Positions 44,508-53,927 of a DNA stretch of 64,000 bases are shown here, in pieces (positions within the stretch are counted from its first letter, which is position 1; each line of letters opens with the position of its first letter). Under the pieces are notes generated by a model. That model saw nothing but the letters and a program-made list of their open reading frames with translations, ran no database searches and was not told the origin of the DNA. A program made the translations under genes and the position numbers. Source of the stretch: Paludibacteraceae bacterium (GTDB lineage Bacteria; Bacteroidota; Bacteroidia; Bacteroidales; Paludibacteraceae); assembly GCA_017478725.1 (NCBI GenBank), contig JAFVDD010000012.1, positions 1-64,000 of the forward strand, written 5' to 3'.

Positions 44508-44942
44508 GTAATCCTCGGCATTTGGGTCTTTCGGCTTCATCTCCTGCTCCATTTTGCCGAGTGTGGGTTTGGTGAAATACCATGCCACCGCGGCAATAGC
44601 CGTAATCCACAGCATAGGGCGATGGCAGCCGAGGAGGTAATATAAAATAATAGCAGGGGGCATCAGGCCGCCAATCATACATATACGGGTACCGGCCAAT
44701 TGCTCATATTTATCCAACGTGTCAGGCTTCTTCCATTTGACCAAATATAGTCCAAACGGAATGGCTCCCAACGCCGTAAAAATCATCAAGTATTGCAGTA
44801 TAGTGCCCTGTTGAGACAGGGGGTCGATGGGTTCAATTAGACCTTTAGAGGTCAAATAATACATTCCTGTCAGCGCAATGAGTGTAAGCGCCATTACTCC
44901 GTAATACATCCAGTTGAGATGTCTGATAATTTTTTCTTCCAT
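44505..44942 (-). CDS. Small membrane protein of unknown function
   Basis: A 145-residue protein starting at ATG 44942 (MEEKIIRHLNWMYYGVMALTLIALTGMYYL). Four hydrophobic segments are visible (about 12-32, 48-66, 87-105, 108-123). I do not recognise a named family. It is 1 bp after recR, so it is likely to be co-expressed with it. Confidence 0.75.
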   Translation of the reverse strand: MEEKIIRHLNWMYYGVMALTLIALTGMYYLTSKGLIEPIDPLSQQGTILQYLMIFTALGAIPFGLYLVKWKKPDTLDKYEQLAGTRICMIGGLMPPAIILYYLLGCHRPMLWITAIAAVAWYFTKPTLGKMEQEMKPKDPNAEDY

Positions 44943-44943
44943 A

Positions 44944-45564
44944 TTATCCGTTAAAATCTGTTCTGTTAACAATAGAGCGGCCGAGCGTAATCTCGTCGGT
45001 ATATTCCAACTCGTTGCCTATAGCCACGCCTCGCGCCAATTGGGACACCTTAGGCGGATTGTCCAGCCCTGCGTTCTGCAGGCGGCGATAGATATAGAAA
45101 TTGGTGGTATCACCCTCCATCGTGGTCGGCAGCGCCAGAATAATCTCGTCCACACCGCCCTTGGAAACCCGTTCGACCAGCGAATCAATCTCAATATCCT
45201 TGGGTCCGATGCCGTCCATAGGCGAGATTATGCCACCCAAGACATGATAAACGCCATTGTATTGGCCTGTATTTTCAATCGACATGACATCCTGCACATT
45301 CTCAACGACGCAGATAGTAGCATGGTCACGCCGTGCAGACGAGCAAACAGGACAAAGCTCGGTGTCAGATATGTTATGGCACTCGCGGCAATAGACGACC
45401 TCTTGTTTCAGCCGCGTGAACGCACCGGCGAAAGCCAGCACATTCGGTTCGGGCTGGCGCAACAGATGCAACACCAGCCGCAAAGCTGTTTTACGTCCCA
45501 CGCCCGGCAGCGAAGCCATCTGGTTGACCGCCTGCTCTAACAATATACTCGGATATTCAGACAA
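44944..45564 (-). CDS. recR: Recombination mediator protein RecR
   Basis: A 206-residue RecR. The helix-hairpin-helix ([28 protein letters not shown]), the zinc finger ([16 protein letters not shown]) and the Toprim domain ([15 protein letters not shown]) are all seen in order. It loads RecA at gaps with RecO and RecF. It is directly downstream of the RelA/SpoT homologue. Confidence 0.96.
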   Translation of the reverse strand: MSEYPSILLEQAVNQMASLPGVGRKTALRLVLHLLRQPEPNVLAFAGAFTRLKQEVVYCRECHNISDTELCPVCSSARRDHATICVVENVQDVMSIENTGQYNGVYHVLGGIISPMDGIGPKDIEIDSLVERVSKGGVDEIILALPTTMEGDTTNFYIYRRLQNAGLDNPPKVSQLARGVAIGNELEYTDEITLGRSIVNRTDFNG

Positions 45565-45580
45565 TTGTTGACGATATTAA

Positions 45581-47014
45581 TTATTTTTTCGCCCATCGAG
45601 CGGGAATCATACGATAGGGATAGCGTTCGCGTATGTTAGCTGCGTTCGGGCAGTCGCAACGGTGGATACGGATACCCTTGGTCACCGAAACGAAAGCAAA
45701 AATCGGGTCTCCGGGCTGCGGATTGCAGCACTTGCTCATGTTGTAATCCACATTCTTGACATTCATATCCACCTCTATTGCCAGACCTTGCAACTCGCTT
45801 TTAGGCACATACTCATGCTCCTCACGGTGGGTCGTCGGTATCTCGTCGGTATTCAAGAAAGCCTCGCGCAGCCGCTGGATATCTTCTTTTCCGGTAGCTA
45901 CGGACTGATACATATCAGAGACTTCCTTGTATCCGAGTTTGAGCGCCATACGGGTGATGTCACCCTCGTTATATTCCAATTTCCAGTTTTTGAACTTCCG
46001 CTCAATGATCTCTCTGCCTTCGCTTGCCTGCTTGTACTCAATTTCCTTGAGCGCCTGGCGGATCTTGTTCTTCGCCTTGGTAGAGGCTACGATATTGAGC
46101 CAATCGGCATTGGGATGCTGGTTGGGCGATGTCAAGACGGACACCTGATCACCATTCTGCAGTTTCTGACGGATGGACACGTTCTGGTTGCGAATAGTAC
46201 CGCCCACACAGTGTGCGCCGACTTCGCTATGTATGGAGTAGGCAAAATCCAAGACCGTAGCCCCTTCCGGCAAACGACGCAAATCGCCTGTGGGAGTGAA
46301 CACATACACATCATTGGAACGCTGGACGATAGAGCCTTTGACACCTTTGTACGACCAGTGAGCCGCCACACCCTGCTCCGCAATCTCGTCCATCCGGCGT
46401 GTGCGGATCTGCACCTCTACCCAACGGTTATCGGGGCCGAGGACCGTAGTATGAAGCGACTCATAGCCATTCTCCTTCGGCACAGAGAGCCAATCGCGCA
46501 GACGTTTCGGGTTTGGGGTAAAAATATCCGTAATGAGCGAATACACCTGCCAGCAGTCGGATTTCTCCCGCTCAGGCGGAGAATCGAGAATAATGCGTAT
46601 AGCGAACAAATCATAGATTCTGTCCACATCGCAGTGCTGCGCCTGCATCTTATTGTAAATGGAGTGAATGGATTTAGGGCGCCCCTTGATGGTAAAAGAG
46701 AATCCTTCGGCCTTCAGTTTGGCCTCCAGCGGCGCGATAAAACGGGCTATATAATCCTCACGCTCGGCTTTTTTGGCATTGAGCGCGTGCGCGATGTATT
46801 TATATGTGTCGTAATCGAGAAACTTGAGCGCAAGGTCCTCCATCTCTGTCTTGATTTGATACAAACCCAGACGGTGCGCCATAGGCGCATGGAGTGTTTG
46901 CGTCTCTTTGGCAATATGCCGGCGGCGTTCGCTATCTCCTTCCGCATCAAGCGTACGGAGCAACTCCAAACGCTCGTTTAATATCGAAAAAAGTACCTTA
47001 TTACTGTCTTCCAT
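45581..47014 (-). CDS. RelA/SpoT-like (p)ppGpp synthetase lacking the HD hydrolase domain
   Basis: A 477-residue RSH protein that keeps the synthetase domain but not the N-terminal HD hydrolase. Visible from the N-terminus: residues 15-60 match the helix after the HD domain; the synthetase runs from GRPKSIHSIYNKM (111-123) through PKENGYESLHTTV (179-191) and VEVQIRT (199-205) to AEQGVAAHWSYK; the TGS domain is DVYVFTPTGDLRRLPEGATVLDFAYSIHSEVG (235-266); a CC-type domain (SKCCNPQPGDPI and HRCDCPN) ends the protein. There is no ACT domain. Full-length members are about 730 residues. It has its own promoter, so the truncation looks natural. It should make alarmone but not degrade it. Confidence 0.9.
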   Translation of the reverse strand: MEDSNKVLFSILNERLELLRTLDAEGDSERRRHIAKETQTLHAPMAHRLGLYQIKTEMEDLALKFLDYDTYKYIAHALNAKKAEREDYIARFIAPLEAKLKAEGFSFTIKGRPKSIHSIYNKMQAQHCDVDRIYDLFAIRIILDSPPEREKSDCWQVYSLITDIFTPNPKRLRDWLSVPKENGYESLHTTVLGPDNRWVEVQIRTRRMDEIAEQGVAAHWSYKGVKGSIVQRSNDVYVFTPTGDLRRLPEGATVLDFAYSIHSEVGAHCVGGTIRNQNVSIRQKLQNGDQVSVLTSPNQHPNADWLNIVASTKAKNKIRQALKEIEYKQASEGREIIERKFKNWKLEYNEGDITRMALKLGYKEVSDMYQSVATGKEDIQRLREAFLNTDEIPTTHREEHEYVPKSELQGLAIEVDMNVKNVDYNMSKCCNPQPGDPIFAFVSVTKGIRIHRCDCPNAANIRERYPYRMIPARWAKK

Positions 47015-47039
47015 CTGTCAATATTATAAAAATCGGGGA

Positions 47040-47069
47040 CAAAGTTACGATTTTTTTTGCACATATCAA
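47040..47069 (-). promoter_or_regulatory. Promoter of the RelA/SpoT-like gene
   Basis: Minus-strand TTG, 19 bases, TAACTTTG. Its -33 element overlaps that of the divergent gene (47057). Confidence 0.75.
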
Positions 47070-47087
47070 AATATTTTTGTAACTTTG
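47057..47087 (+). promoter_or_regulatory. Promoter of the 254-residue membrane protein gene
   Basis: TTG at 47057-47059, 20 bases, TAACTTTG at 47080-47087. The same near-palindrome TTTGCACATATCAAA serves both directions. Confidence 0.78.
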
Positions 47088-47125
47088 CAGCGTAATTTGT
47101 GCAAACATATAAAATTTAACCTATA

Positions 47126-47890
47126 ATGAAAGCATCCAAAGTACTTACGATCTGTGTGCTCAGCGTAGCAGTCTGCCTGATGGCTTACTTTTGCGTCATG
47201 AGCGTAGTAACACCTATTCAGTTTGAAGACACCCGTGCCCAGCGCGAGGTCGGAGTAATCAAAAATCTGGTTGATCTGCGTACCGCAGAGGTTGAGTTCC
47301 ACCACCAAAACGGCCGTTTCACTGCCAGTTATGACACACTGATTAATTTCCTGAAAACAGCTCCGAAAAAAGAGTTGCTTAAGGAAGGCAGCCTGACAGA
47401 CAAACAACTGGAGGCAGGTTTGACCGAGAACAAAGCCGTGAAGATTATTGAGACAGCCAAGAGAAAAGCATTGAAGAACAAAAAACTCAGTTTCGAGAAC
47501 AACGACGCTCTCTATGCCTACATTTGGGAGAATGATGCCGAAATCAAGAAAAACAACCTGCAGGGCTTCCGCCGTGATACGATTGAGCTGAACATGCTTC
47601 AATCGCTTTACAAAGGAGAATATACTCCGGAGAATATTGAAAATATCACCTATATTCCTTACAGCGAAGGCAAACAATATGAGCTGGAGGTAAACAACGA
47701 TTACAAAACAAGCCAGGGCATCCGTGTTCCGCTGTTTGAAGCCCGCGCACCCTTTGAGAGTTACCTGGGTGATCTGAACAAGCAAGAGTTGGTCAACCTG
47801 ATTGACCGCGAGAAGAAACTGGACCACTATACCGGTTTGAAAGTGGGCGATATCTATGCTCCGAACAACTTTGCAGGAAACTGGGAATAA
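47126..47890 (+). CDS. Conserved Bacteroidota membrane-anchored protein
   Basis: A 254-residue protein with one N-terminal hydrophobic segment (VLTICVLSVAVCLMAYFCVM) and a long, charged, mostly helical outer part (TRAQREVGVIKNLVDLRTAEVEFHHQNGRF). It resembles Bacteroidota proteins of unknown function. The segment after the anchor looks like pseudopilin N-termini in its layout but lacks the Glu+5. Possibly a periplasmic scaffold. It precedes rsmD by 21 bp on the same strand. Confidence 0.8.
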   Translation: MKASKVLTICVLSVAVCLMAYFCVMSVVTPIQFEDTRAQREVGVIKNLVDLRTAEVEFHHQNGRFTASYDTLINFLKTAPKKELLKEGSLTDKQLEAGLTENKAVKIIETAKRKALKNKKLSFENNDALYAYIWENDAEIKKNNLQGFRRDTIELNMLQSLYKGEYTPENIENITYIPYSEGKQYELEVNNDYKTSQGIRVPLFEARAPFESYLGDLNKQELVNLIDREKKLDHYTGLKVGDIYAPNNFAGNWE

Positions 47891-47911
47891 GCAGACAGTT
47901 TATTTTGACAA

Positions 47912-48442
47912 ATGCGAATAATTAGTGGCAAATACAGGGGGCGGCGGTTGTCGCCCCCTAAAAATATCACAGCAAGGCCTACCACCGACTTTGCCAAGGA
48001 GAGTTTGTTTAATCTGCTCAACAACCGTATATATCTGGAGGGTATTGACGTACTGGATTTATTTGCCGGAACAGGCAGCATCGGTATTGAATGCGTCAGC
48101 CGCGGAGCCAGAGAAGTAACCGCTGTTGAGTTGGCTCACGTACAGCAAAACTGGATTATCAGCTGCTGCAAACAACTCGGCATACATAACCTGAACCTGA
48201 TCAGAGGCGATGTGTTCAAATTCCTTGCTGCCTGCCACACCAAATACGACTTAATCTTTGCAGATCCGCCGTATGCATTGGAACAACTCCCTACCCTTGC
48301 CGATACAATCCTTGACCATACGGCACTGAAAGAAGGCGGATGGCTAGTGATTGAGCATGGCAAAGATGTAGATTTCTCAACTCACCCAAGGCATATTGAA
48401 ACACGCCAGTACGGAAGCGTGCATTTCAGTTTTTTCCAATAA
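47912..48442 (+). CDS. rsmD: 16S rRNA (guanine(966)-N(2))-methyltransferase RsmD
   Basis: A 176-residue SAM-dependent methyltransferase. MRIISGKYRGRRLSPP at the start and RPTTDFAKESLFNLL are diagnostic for RsmD. The SAM-binding DLFAGTGSIGIEC and the N6/N2-methylation motif FADPPYALEQL (DPPY) are present. It modifies G966 of 16S rRNA in the small subunit. It is followed by a strong terminator. Confidence 0.94.
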   Translation: MRIISGKYRGRRLSPPKNITARPTTDFAKESLFNLLNNRIYLEGIDVLDLFAGTGSIGIECVSRGAREVTAVELAHVQQNWIISCCKQLGIHNLNLIRGDVFKFLAACHTKYDLIFADPPYALEQLPTLADTILDHTALKEGGWLVIEHGKDVDFSTHPRHIETRQYGSVHFSFFQ

Positions 48443-48479
48443 AAAAGAGAGACTGTTTGCCTGTCTCTCTTTTTTATTG
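48437..48479. terminator. Bidirectional intrinsic terminator
   Basis: A perfect 17-bp stem (core AAAAAAGAGAGAC) with a 9-nt loop. T-runs occur in both directions, so it can end both rsmD (plus) and manA (minus). Confidence 0.85.
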
Positions 48480-48534
48480 CTTTGTTTCCATATATTCCGC
48501 TTCCCGCTTTCGGAAATTCCGTGCTGCTGGAATG

Positions 48535-49536
48535 CTATATTTCCACATACACCTCCAGCAACTCACTCTCGCACAAGGGTGCCAGACGGATATCATTCAG
48601 CGATGCAGGTATCAAAACAGCTTCGCCTTGGCGGATTTGCACGGATTGATCCGGGTGGTCACTATCAAGAGCCGTAATAACACATTCTCCTTTAAGGCAC
48701 ATATACGCGACGAATGAATCCAGAAGAGCATAATCGCGCTGTACAGGCTGATTGAGCGTGAGACGGTTAGTCGTAAAATAGGTGTTTCTGGCGAGATTGG
48801 TGATACCTTTTTTATCCGGGAGCGGATGCGCAACCGATGCTTCCGTTTCAGGGGAGAAATTCAGCACATCCAGCGCTTTGTCCAACTGCAGCGGACGTTT
48901 GAGACCATCATTGCCGACACGGTTGTAGTCATACAGCCGATAAGTCAAATCCGAATTCTCCTGAATCTCTGCTACAATCGTGTTTTTGAGCGTTGTATGT
49001 ACTGTTCCGGCCGGAATAAAAACCACATCTCCTTCACTCACCGCATGACGGCACATGTATTGCGTCAGGGTACCGTCCTGGATAGCTGCATGAATGAGCG
49101 AAGGGTTAACCTCCTGATTCCATCCGAGATAAACTGCCGCTTCGGGAGATGAGGGAAGAACGTACCACATTTCCGTTTTGCCTAAAGAATTCTCGTTCTC
49201 CAAAGCATAATCATCATCCGGATGCACCTGTATGGACAAATCCTCCACGCAGTCAATAAACTTGAGCAGCAGCGGAAAATGATTTCCGAAAACTTCATAG
49301 ACCTTGCCACCTACCAGTTCATCCATATACACCTCCAGTAAATCTTGCAGCGTATCACCGGCAAGCGAGCCGTTAACCACCTCTGTCGGAAATTTCTCAA
49401 TATCCGACAACACCCACGCTTCACCCACATTCTCATAGTCGGCCGGCACGAAATCGTACCAACCGGCTATGGTATGCCCTCCCCAAATTTTATGAAGGAG
49501 TTGTGCCTTGAATTTGAGTGGATATAGCGTCATCAT
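48535..49536 (-). CDS. manA: Mannose-6-phosphate isomerase (class I)
   Basis: A 333-residue zinc-dependent isomerase of the cupin type, interconverting fructose-6-P and mannose-6-P. Metal ligands are visible in LSIQVHPDDDYA (Gln and His) and in FIPAGTVHTTLK (His), with KTEMWYV carrying the Glu. The start could be the second Met. It lies next to galE and a sugar-1-phosphate uridylyltransferase, so it belongs to a nucleotide-sugar supply cluster. Confidence 0.9.
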   Translation of the reverse strand: MMTLYPLKFKAQLLHKIWGGHTIAGWYDFVPADYENVGEAWVLSDIEKFPTEVVNGSLAGDTLQDLLEVYMDELVGGKVYEVFGNHFPLLLKFIDCVEDLSIQVHPDDDYALENENSLGKTEMWYVLPSSPEAAVYLGWNQEVNPSLIHAAIQDGTLTQYMCRHAVSEGDVVFIPAGTVHTTLKNTIVAEIQENSDLTYRLYDYNRVGNDGLKRPLQLDKALDVLNFSPETEASVAHPLPDKKGITNLARNTYFTTNRLTLNQPVQRDYALLDSFVAYMCLKGECVITALDSDHPDQSVQIRQGEAVLIPASLNDIRLAPLCESELLEVYVEI

Positions 49537-50567
49537 TATTTGATATTACGGATATGTTTCTCCCATTTCCACGCGCTGGCGAGCACTTCGCGGATAGGAG
49601 TGTCAGCTTTCCATCCAAGTACCGTATTCGCTTTTCTTGGCTGTGCCCACACTTGCTCTATATCTCCTTCTCTGCGGCCAACGATGGAATAAGGAATCTT
49701 AATACCTGTAGCCGCTTCGAATTCATTGATAAGTGTAAGAACGCTCAGACCGTTGCCGGTACCAAGGTTGAACACCTCTACCTGGTCCCGATCCTTGCTA
49801 TTGAGCATCCGCTCTATAGCTTTTACATGCGCTTTTGCCAAATCCACCACGTATATATAATCGCGGATACATGAGCCGTCAGGAGTGTTATAGTCATTGC
49901 CGAACACTTTGAGTTCCTGGCGCAATCCTGCAGCCGTCTGGGTAATAAACGGCAGCAGGTTTTGCGGCACGCCGTTCGGCAACTCTCCAATCAGCGCAGA
50001 CGGATGCGCTCCAATCGGATTGAAATAACGAAGAATCGTGGCATGCAGATCAGAATTGGCATGAGCCTGGTCGCAGATAATCTCCTCGTTGATCTGTTTG
50101 GTATTGCCATACGGCGACAGTGCTTTCTGAATAGGAGCGGTCTCATCCACAGGCAAATGCCGGGCATCCGGCTGGCCATAAACAGTGCAACTGGAAGAGA
50201 ACACAATATTGCTGACATCATGCTCTGCCATAACCTCCAGCAACGTGACAAGGCTGCCGATATTATTGCGGTAGTACAGCAACGGTTTTTCCACGGACTC
50301 GCCGACAGCCTTGCTGGCAGCAAAATGGATAACCCCCACAATATCGGAATATGTTTTGAATACATTATCCAGATCTACATAATTGCCACAATCGATATTT
50401 GCGAACTCAGGACGACGGCCTACGATTGCTGCTATTCCGTCAATCACATCAATGGAAGAATTGCTTAAGTTGTCAACGATTGTTACATCGTAACCCTGTT
50501 GCATCAATTCGACCGTAGTATGCGAGCCGATATATCCGGTACCTCCGGTAACAAGAATACGTGCCAT
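49536..50567 (-). CDS. galE: UDP-glucose 4-epimerase
   Basis: A 343-residue short-chain dehydrogenase starting at ATG 50567 (MARILVTGGTGYIGSHTTVELMQQG). The NAD-binding GGTGYIG is at residues 8-14, the active-site pair Tyr and Lys is in SPYGNTK, and FSSSCTVYG is conserved before it. It makes UDP-galactose. It overlaps manA by 1 bp. Confidence 0.95.
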   Translation of the reverse strand: MARILVTGGTGYIGSHTTVELMQQGYDVTIVDNLSNSSIDVIDGIAAIVGRRPEFANIDCGNYVDLDNVFKTYSDIVGVIHFAASKAVGESVEKPLLYYRNNIGSLVTLLEVMAEHDVSNIVFSSSCTVYGQPDARHLPVDETAPIQKALSPYGNTKQINEEIICDQAHANSDLHATILRYFNPIGAHPSALIGELPNGVPQNLLPFITQTAAGLRQELKVFGNDYNTPDGSCIRDYIYVVDLAKAHVKAIERMLNSKDRDQVEVFNLGTGNGLSVLTLINEFEAATGIKIPYSIVGRREGDIEQVWAQPRKANTVLGWKADTPIREVLASAWKWEKHIRNIK

Positions 50568-50568
50568 A

Positions 50569-51468
50569 TTAAAATAATTTAGCAGGGTAAACACCCTCTT
50601 TAACCAACTGATTGATTTTCATGACCACCTGCGGGCGATCCTCGCTATAAGTAACGCCAAACCACTTGCTCGGCGTATCCAGCACTTTGCATGTAGCCTT
50701 GCCTGCTACGATAAGGTCGTTGACAAGAGTCGGGATATAGAACTCGGATTTGAGTTCCTGACCTTTCGCTGCAAGGAAAGCACGGAATCCTTCCTCCGAA
50801 TACTGGAAGTATTCAGGGGTGAATCCCCACATATTCATGGAAACAGGAGTGTTCGGCTCAAGCGGAGTGTCCACATCGTTCTCAGTAAAGACAATCGTAC
50901 CGTTCTTTTCCTCAATCTTGGTTCGCTCCACCACGTCTGTCAGGAAACCATCCTTGTCTGCGACACAGACACCGCGGCTCACCGATCCGTTTTCACTCAG
51001 TGTATTGCAAACGCGATAGCCAACCATACAGTATTGACCCTCTGTTCCTTCAACCGATTTGAGGTAGTCTGCCAGCACTTGGAACGACTCGCGGCCATAG
51101 AAATCGTCGGCGTTGATGACGCCAAACGGCTCATGAATCAGATCCTTGCCCATGAGCACGGCATGATTGGTTCCCCATGGTTTGCTGCGCTCCGGATTAT
51201 AGGTGCATCCTTCTGGTACTTTATCCACCGACTGGAAACATACTTCGCATTGCACTTTTCCTGCGTATTTACTGAGAACCACACGGCGGAAATCATCCTC
51301 GAAATCTTTGCGGATGACAAAGACTATCTTTCCGAAACCTGCACGTAAAGCATCGTACACGCTGTAATCAAGAATAGCTTCCCCATTAGGACCGAGGCCG
51401 TCCATTTGCTTCAGCCCCCCGTAACGGCTGCCCATACCGGCTGCCAAAATAAATAATGTTGGTTTCAT
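50569..51468 (-). CDS. Sugar-1-phosphate nucleotidyltransferase
   Basis: A 299-residue NTP-transferase-fold protein starting at ATG 51468 (MKPTLFILAAGMGSRYGGLKQMDGLGPNGEAILDY). The nucleotide-binding AAGMGSRYGGLKQ and the metal-binding GVINADDFYG are clear. It is a Bacteroidota-type uridylyl- or thymidylyl-transferase; GalU-like, but the product is not fixed by sequence. It precedes galE by 1 bp, so the pair probably makes UDP-glucose and UDP-galactose. Confidence 0.85.
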   Translation of the reverse strand: MKPTLFILAAGMGSRYGGLKQMDGLGPNGEAILDYSVYDALRAGFGKIVFVIRKDFEDDFRRVVLSKYAGKVQCEVCFQSVDKVPEGCTYNPERSKPWGTNHAVLMGKDLIHEPFGVINADDFYGRESFQVLADYLKSVEGTEGQYCMVGYRVCNTLSENGSVSRGVCVADKDGFLTDVVERTKIEEKNGTIVFTENDVDTPLEPNTPVSMNMWGFTPEYFQYSEEGFRAFLAAKGQELKSEFYIPTLVNDLIVAGKATCKVLDTPSKWFGVTYSEDRPQVVMKINQLVKEGVYPAKLF

Positions 51469-51507
51469 ATTATTGATATTTATGTTAAATGTTTGTTTTT
51501 GCCAATT

Positions 51508-51542
51508 AGGGTCTGCGTAAGGTCTGCGCAAGGTCTGCGCTC
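51508..51542. repeat. AAGGTCTGCGC tandem words
   Basis: Three units of GGTCTGCG with short joins, between the nucleotidyltransferase and the YitT gene, reaching the YitT stop. Confidence 0.8.
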
Positions 51543-52657
51543 TACTCTTCATCGGAAAGAGCCTCAACCTTTCCGTTTTTCTTGCGATGGCGCACCCATA
51601 AGCCATATACCTCTGAGCAGTTGCCGGCAGTAATGAAGGCGTGAATCTTATTATTACGGATATACGCCATCACCGCAGCAAACTCATCTTGTGTGAGAAG
51701 AGTCTGGATTTCGACATGCTCCTCTCCGCTGTACCCGCCGGTTACTTTATATAAGGAACACCCGCGCACGAGCGTATCTACGATATACGCGCGCAGACGT
51801 TCCGGTTCGTCGGATATGATACATACACGCTTGCGTTTGTTAAGCGCTGCGGTAAAGAAATCTATCACCAATCCGTTAATCCACGTACCAATCATGCCTA
51901 TCATTACCATTCGGAAATCGTTGATCAAAAAAGCCGAGCAACAGATGATAGCTCCTGCTACGGCCACCGACGTACCGATATCCATATGGGCGTATTTATT
52001 TACAATCTTGCCAAGGATATCCAGCCCTCCGGTAGAGGCATTGATACGGAACATGACCGCCTGACAAGCACTCAGCAAAAGAACGAAACAAAGCAGGTCG
52101 AACCATACATCGCCTAATCCCAGGCCTCCTCCCATCACCGTATCACGTACTTTTTCCATCACTTCTCCCGATCGGCTGAGCAGATACGGATTGCCGTGAG
52201 AATCCATCACTGTCATACCCGCTTGCAGTTGCGCAAGGATTTCCGGTGCATCAATTACTTTGTGCGTCAAATAGGTATAAGGATAAATACGATCCCATAC
52301 CTGAATCAGCGGACCAAGAATCATTGCCGTATAAACGGTTTTAGCACCGAACTCGTTGCCGATCAGAATAAATGCCAGTACAAGCAAGAAGGCATTGATG
52401 CCCATTACCCAATAAGAGAGAGTGTCGGCATTTCCGCCTAACGCTGTGTTGATAACAATCGAGAGACCTGAGATTGACCCGACAACCAGATGGCTCGGCA
52501 TCAGGAAATAGTAAACTGCAGCTGCGCCAAGCATCATTCCGGCTGTCATCATTAGCAATTCACGCCAGAACTTCATCGTCCCCATGGCACGCAGAAACGA
52601 TAGTCCCAATTCACGCCAATAGGCCAACGTCAGATGCTGTTGTAATGTGTTGTTCAT
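51542..52657 (-). CDS. YitT family membrane protein (third copy)
   Basis: A 371-residue YitT protein: membrane domain (GMMLGAAAVYYFLMPSHLVVGSISGLS; RINASTGGLDILGKIVNKY) and C-terminal DUF2179 (GCSLYKVTGGYSGEEHVEIQTLLT). It is longer than the pair at 16.2-18.2 kb because of an extra loop (residues about 130-175). The STGGLD motif differs at one position from the usual STGGTD. Confidence 0.9.
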   Translation of the reverse strand: MNNTLQQHLTLAYWRELGLSFLRAMGTMKFWRELLMMTAGMMLGAAAVYYFLMPSHLVVGSISGLSIVINTALGGNADTLSYWVMGINAFLLVLAFILIGNEFGAKTVYTAMILGPLIQVWDRIYPYTYLTHKVIDAPEILAQLQAGMTVMDSHGNPYLLSRSGEVMEKVRDTVMGGGLGLGDVWFDLLCFVLLLSACQAVMFRINASTGGLDILGKIVNKYAHMDIGTSVAVAGAIICCSAFLINDFRMVMIGMIGTWINGLVIDFFTAALNKRKRVCIISDEPERLRAYIVDTLVRGCSLYKVTGGYSGEEHVEIQTLLTQDEFAAVMAYIRNNKIHAFITAGNCSEVYGLWVRHRKKNGKVEALSDEE

Positions 52658-52681
52658 TTCTATGGTATTAATGGTTGTGTT

Positions 52682-53917
52682 TCATTCTTTGACCACCAAT
52701 CGCGCTGTACGGCGGGTAGTCTGGCTGAGCATAATCGTACGCCCGGCCTTAGCTTGTTCCAATATCTCCGGTGTTGTGCCTCGGATAGTCAGGAGCGACA
52801 GGTTTTCATTATAAGTTACGTTGAAATGCACATTCAATGCAGCAATGGCATCCGCCACAAAACGTGTGTTATCCACACAAACGGAGATTGTTACCGCGGA
52901 TGACTGGATGAGCGAAACCTTGAGACGGTGACGATGAATAATGTCGAAAATCTCGCTCAGACTCTCTTCCAGCACAAAAGCAAAATCCTTGGCGCGCATA
53001 GTAATCAATATCTGATTCTTCCTCCATATATATACCGGCACATTGATCGGGCCGCATGCTTCTGCCGAGATACAAGAACCGGCGGCTTCCGGTTCACTGA
53101 AAGGTTTGACATACAATGGGATATGTTTGTTCTCCAGAGGCCGGATGGTTTTCGGATGGATTACCTGTGCGCCCGAATAACTCAATTCTACCGCATCCTG
53201 ATATCTGAGTGAGGGAATCAGGATAGTCTCGGGTTCAATACGCGGGTCTGCATTCAGTATTCCTGGAACATCTTTCCAGATCGTCACGCTTTCTGCATCC
53301 AGATAGTTAGCCATCAGTGCAGCGGTATAGTCCGATCCTTCGCGGCCAAGCGTAGTACGCCTGCCGTCAGCAGTCCCGCCTATAAAACCTTGCGCTACTA
53401 CAATGCGGGGTCTTTGCGGTCTGTCCCATCCGGCGCGAATGATTGCGCGGCTTGCTTCATCATCTACCTTTGCCTCGCGCCATGTATCATCAGTACGAAG
53501 CAGTTTAGGCATATTCCACCACTCTACCGGACAGCCTTGTTTCAACAGATAGACGGCAACTATCTGGGTGGACATAATCTCGCCAAGTGATACAACCTGA
53601 TCGTAGTTCTCGTCAAAAGACTGCTGCGGATCATAAGGAATTTCGCCTTGCAGCCGCACATCTACCCCGGGTTGCAAACCAAGGGCTTTCATTATAGCCA
53701 CGTGGTAGTCGATAATATCCACCCATTGAGAAAGCGCTTTGTCTTCCTGCCCTGCAGCCAGAGCCTCTACCACGCGCTCCAGTGCATTCGTGGTTTTGCC
53801 CATTGCGGAGACTACGACTACAAGGTCGCTATCCGCAGCACGGACAATTCTCTCCAGATTACGTACGCCCTCTGCGTCACGCACTGAAGCACCGCCGAAT
53901 TTATAGACCTTGGCCAT
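52682..53917 (-). CDS. lysC: Aspartate kinase
   Basis: A 411-residue monofunctional aspartokinase, the first step of Lys/Thr/Met and diaminopimelate synthesis. The N-terminal KFGGASV is the substrate and ATP-binding motif; GREGSDYTAALMANYLDAE is in the catalytic core. The C-terminal third holds ACT-like regulatory segments. The family usually has KFGGTSV, so the Ala is a small change. It lies between ribH and the third YitT gene. Confidence 0.93.
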   Translation of the reverse strand: MAKVYKFGGASVRDAEGVRNLERIVRAADSDLVVVVSAMGKTTNALERVVEALAAGQEDKALSQWVDIIDYHVAIMKALGLQPGVDVRLQGEIPYDPQQSFDENYDQVVSLGEIMSTQIVAVYLLKQGCPVEWWNMPKLLRTDDTWREAKVDDEASRAIIRAGWDRPQRPRIVVAQGFIGGTADGRRTTLGREGSDYTAALMANYLDAESVTIWKDVPGILNADPRIEPETILIPSLRYQDAVELSYSGAQVIHPKTIRPLENKHIPLYVKPFSEPEAAGSCISAEACGPINVPVYIWRKNQILITMRAKDFAFVLEESLSEIFDIIHRHRLKVSLIQSSAVTISVCVDNTRFVADAIAALNVHFNVTYNENLSLLTIRGTTPEILEQAKAGRTIMLSQTTRRTARLVVKE

Positions 53918-53927
53918 TCCTCTATGC

